Shown piece after piece: positions 62,325 through 64,000 of a stretch of 64,000 nucleotides of DNA. A model generated the notes under the pieces. It did not search any database. It was not told the DNA's origin and saw only the letters and a program-made list of their open reading frames with translations. Origin of the DNA: Thysanoteuthis rhombus. Taxonomy: Eukaryota > Mollusca > Cephalopoda > Oegopsida > Thysanoteuthidae. The position numbers were made by a program, and so were the translations under genes. The stretch spans positions 41,672,239 through 41,736,238 of the forward strand of contig OY735224.1 in assembly GCA_963457665.1 (NCBI GenBank), given 5' to 3'. Each line of letters opens with the position of its first letter. Position 1 is the stretch's first letter.

Positions 62325-62430
62325 ATTGTCTCACACTGGGATTGAACCTAGAACCATCAGATTACTTGCAGTAATTTTGTCTGATTCTGTGACTACTACG
62401 CTATGTGTCCATGCAGACAACCGGTGCTAA
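62325..62430 (-). repeat. tRNA-like SINE head with well-kept boxes A and B
   Basis: Minus strand: CATAGCGTAGTAGTCACAG (box A) and TCTAGGTTCAATCCCAGT (box B), about 40 bases apart. Box B (GGTTCAATCC) is the best in the window. Upstream TGTCTGCATGG and downstream GTGAGACAATAATAAT fit a Pol III-transcribed SINE. Confidence 0.65.
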
Positions 62431-62504
62431 TTTTTAGGAGCCTTGAACCTCAGGTGACAGTTTTTGGTATTTGATGTTACTGTTTTTCTGTCTTTCATTA
62501 AGAG

Positions 62505-62720
62505 AGGTTACCATATGGTATCCATTTCAATGCTAGAATTACTGAGGCAGTTTTTCTTGCCAAGCATATAGGCCGACTCAACCTCGTTCCACAGGGGTAG
62601 GTGGTTTCCCTTTTCCCTCCATACGTGATCAGCTATACCCGATTTGTTAGTTTCACCTTTGCTCACCGCTTTTTGGTGTTCTTCCACCCGAACCTTCAAT
62701 GAGGATAGTCTGAATAATAA
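62505..62720 (-). pseudogene. Penelope-like GIY-YIG nuclease, C-terminal remnant
   Basis: A 63-codon minus frame reading KVRVEEHQKAVSKGETNKSG, IADHVWREKGNHLPLWNEVE. The R.EEH..A...GE...SGIADHVW pattern is the helix and C-terminal part of a GIY-YIG nuclease as found in Penelope-like elements. The order following NEVE (ESAYMLGKKNC) skips the usual linking residues, so a small internal deletion is likely. RT and linker are absent. Type differs from both other PLE groups in the window. Confidence 0.7.
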
Positions 62721-62739
62721 TAGAAATAATAATAATACC

Positions 62740-64000
62740 TCATCTCAAATATTCAGAGATGGCCTCTTAATGTTTTACGAATACGCTTCCTTAGTAATCA
62801 GCTCTAAAAGTTCTTCCGACACGAATTAGATTTGTCACTTATTTCGGGAAAAAAGACTTGTAAATCTCCAGACATTTTAATTGCATGTAAAGACTCCGGG
62901 GTATTTGAAAACGAAAGGAGAGGGGCCCACAAAAGTTTTGTGAATTTTTGTTCACTTTACTGTATTGCTACTACGAATCCCACTGAATCTTGGCGGTAGC
63001 CCTTCAAGGAACAGACATCTCCTACCGCAGCCCACAAATCCCTAAAATTTCTGGTTATGCTTCTGCTCATATACTATATTTGGCATCGATTTTTTCAAAT
63101 CTCTCACAAAACTGAAAGGTTTTCATTTGATCATGTAAACATACATTTCAAAGTAACCGGCCTCTCCCAGATATATAAATACCTAAAATAAAAAACATTC
63201 ACATAAATCCAGTTAACTTTGTATCATTTGCTTTATTAAGATGTTTCCATCTCCATTTGGCCTAGGAATGTTGATTTTATCAAAATTATAACCTCAAAGA
63301 AACTGAGAAAAATAGTTTTTTTTGTCTTATTGAAAATTTGTAAATAAACAGGTCTGGTTGGTCCCTCGATACAAACTTTCATGCTACCAATATCTTTTGA
63401 TAGCGTGTTTTGTTGGATTGATAGTTTATATGAAATTAGGAAAAGGGTGATCAATGAATAAATAGTTTCCTCACACTGATTATGTAAAAATCAAGCGTTG
63501 CACATAAAAGTAAGGGATTGATTTTGCAGAGACATACATTGCAAATTGGACTCCCCCCTTCAAAACTGAATTAATCAATGCAAATTGCAGTATTTCCCTG
63601 ATTACTGAAAAAATGAAACACTAAGTATGAACTGAAATACATTTTGCAAATTTTATCTGCAATAGTAAAAGTTTCATTTTGAAAGAAAATATGGACAGAA
63701 AATTAACAAAAATAATCTGAAAAGTTAAAATATCATAAGATATTTGAAAATATTAGACTAATACAAAAATATTGAACGAAAACACTTCAAAATATTGAAA
63801 GGATATTATCAAATGATAATTTTGGAAAATGTTATTAAACTGGCATATGAAATAATTATGAATAAACTTCCGTATGGACAGACAGACATAAAGTAATATC
63901 ATTATTACAGATAGACCTTGGAATTTGACCGTTCATCTCGTCTTATCTTCTTTTTTTATTTTTTTTTTTGGTCTACTTCTCTTACCTTCCACTTTTTCTC
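62740..64000. other. Unassigned AT-rich DNA
   Basis: No motif, RNA or named repeat was recognised. Short frames only. Confidence 0.5.

Larger units (their letters stand above)
62135..62736 (-). mobile_element. ~600-bp block bounded by 33-bp inverted repeats (PLE-related)
   Basis: The left edge (62135-62168) and right edge (about 62702-62735) are reverse complements: AGGATAGTCCGAATAATAAT versus AGGATAGTCTGAATAATAAT, continuing into AGAAATAATAA. Inside, all on the minus strand and in transcription order, are a PLE-type GIY-YIG C-terminus (62700-62508), a tRNA-like Pol III head (about 62425-62330) and a hammerhead-like core (62226-62170). PLEs are known for complex terminal repeats carrying hammerheads. 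Confidence 0.55.

Overview
This is animal DNA, not prokaryotic: AT-rich, with no operons, no compact gene array and no intact gene of several hundred codons. It is packed with simple repeats and decayed retroelements. At least eleven (TA)n tracts of about 40 bases or more occur, together with TG, GAA, TAA, CAT and CATA tracts, tRNA-derived SINE-like pieces, and remnants of RLE-type LINEs, RTE-type LINEs, Penelope-like elements and Tc1 transposons. That mixture suits a mollusc, and I would guess a coleoid cephalopod such as an octopus. The species is an inference from repeat content, not something the sequence proves.

Layout. Positions 1320-4430 hold two head-to-tail 3'-end copies of an R2/R4(Dong)-type LINE carrying a restriction-like endonuclease, each ending in (TAA)n. 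The second keeps a 338-codon reverse transcriptase (RT) ORF and, out of frame, the endonuclease. Positions 5840-6860 hold an RTE-type LINE RT on the minus strand. From 7 to 16 kb there is a GAA/TTC repeat pair, an inverted pair of homologous ORFs (11.8 and 13.3 kb), SINE-like pieces and a duplicated SINE body (15.2-15.9 kb). Positions 16.4-21.7 kb are a graveyard of two types of Penelope-like element (PLE), one split by an RTE insertion, ending in a hammerhead-ribozyme-like core. From 24 to 32 kb come a SINE, a Tc1 N-terminal remnant, a 132-bp perfect palindrome, a second hammerhead-like core, an RTE copy and a decayed RLE-LINE piece. From 33.9 to 44 kb come a 31-bp minisatellite, another PLE, three or four RTE ends and several copies of an unnamed ~400-bp repeat ('repeat A'). 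From 45.8 to 47.4 kb a minus-strand RLE-LINE copy ends in (TTA)n. From 50 to 57 kb come an RTE copy, a Tc1 C-terminal remnant, a PLE/RTE chimera and an RTE copy. From 57.2 to 62.8 kb come a possible orphan coding exon, two more hammerhead-like cores, and a 600-bp block bounded by 33-bp inverted repeats that contains a PLE GIY-YIG end, a Pol III-type tRNA head and a hammerhead-like core on one strand.

How the parts relate. The elements are nested, so relative ages can be read: PLE and repeat-A copies are older than the RTE insertions that split them. The LINE families appear to seed the microsatellites: the RLE-LINE ends in (TAA)n and the RTE element in (TGA)n. No host gene is convincingly identified. 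The window is best read as intergenic or intronic DNA, with a few weak exon or promoter candidates noted.
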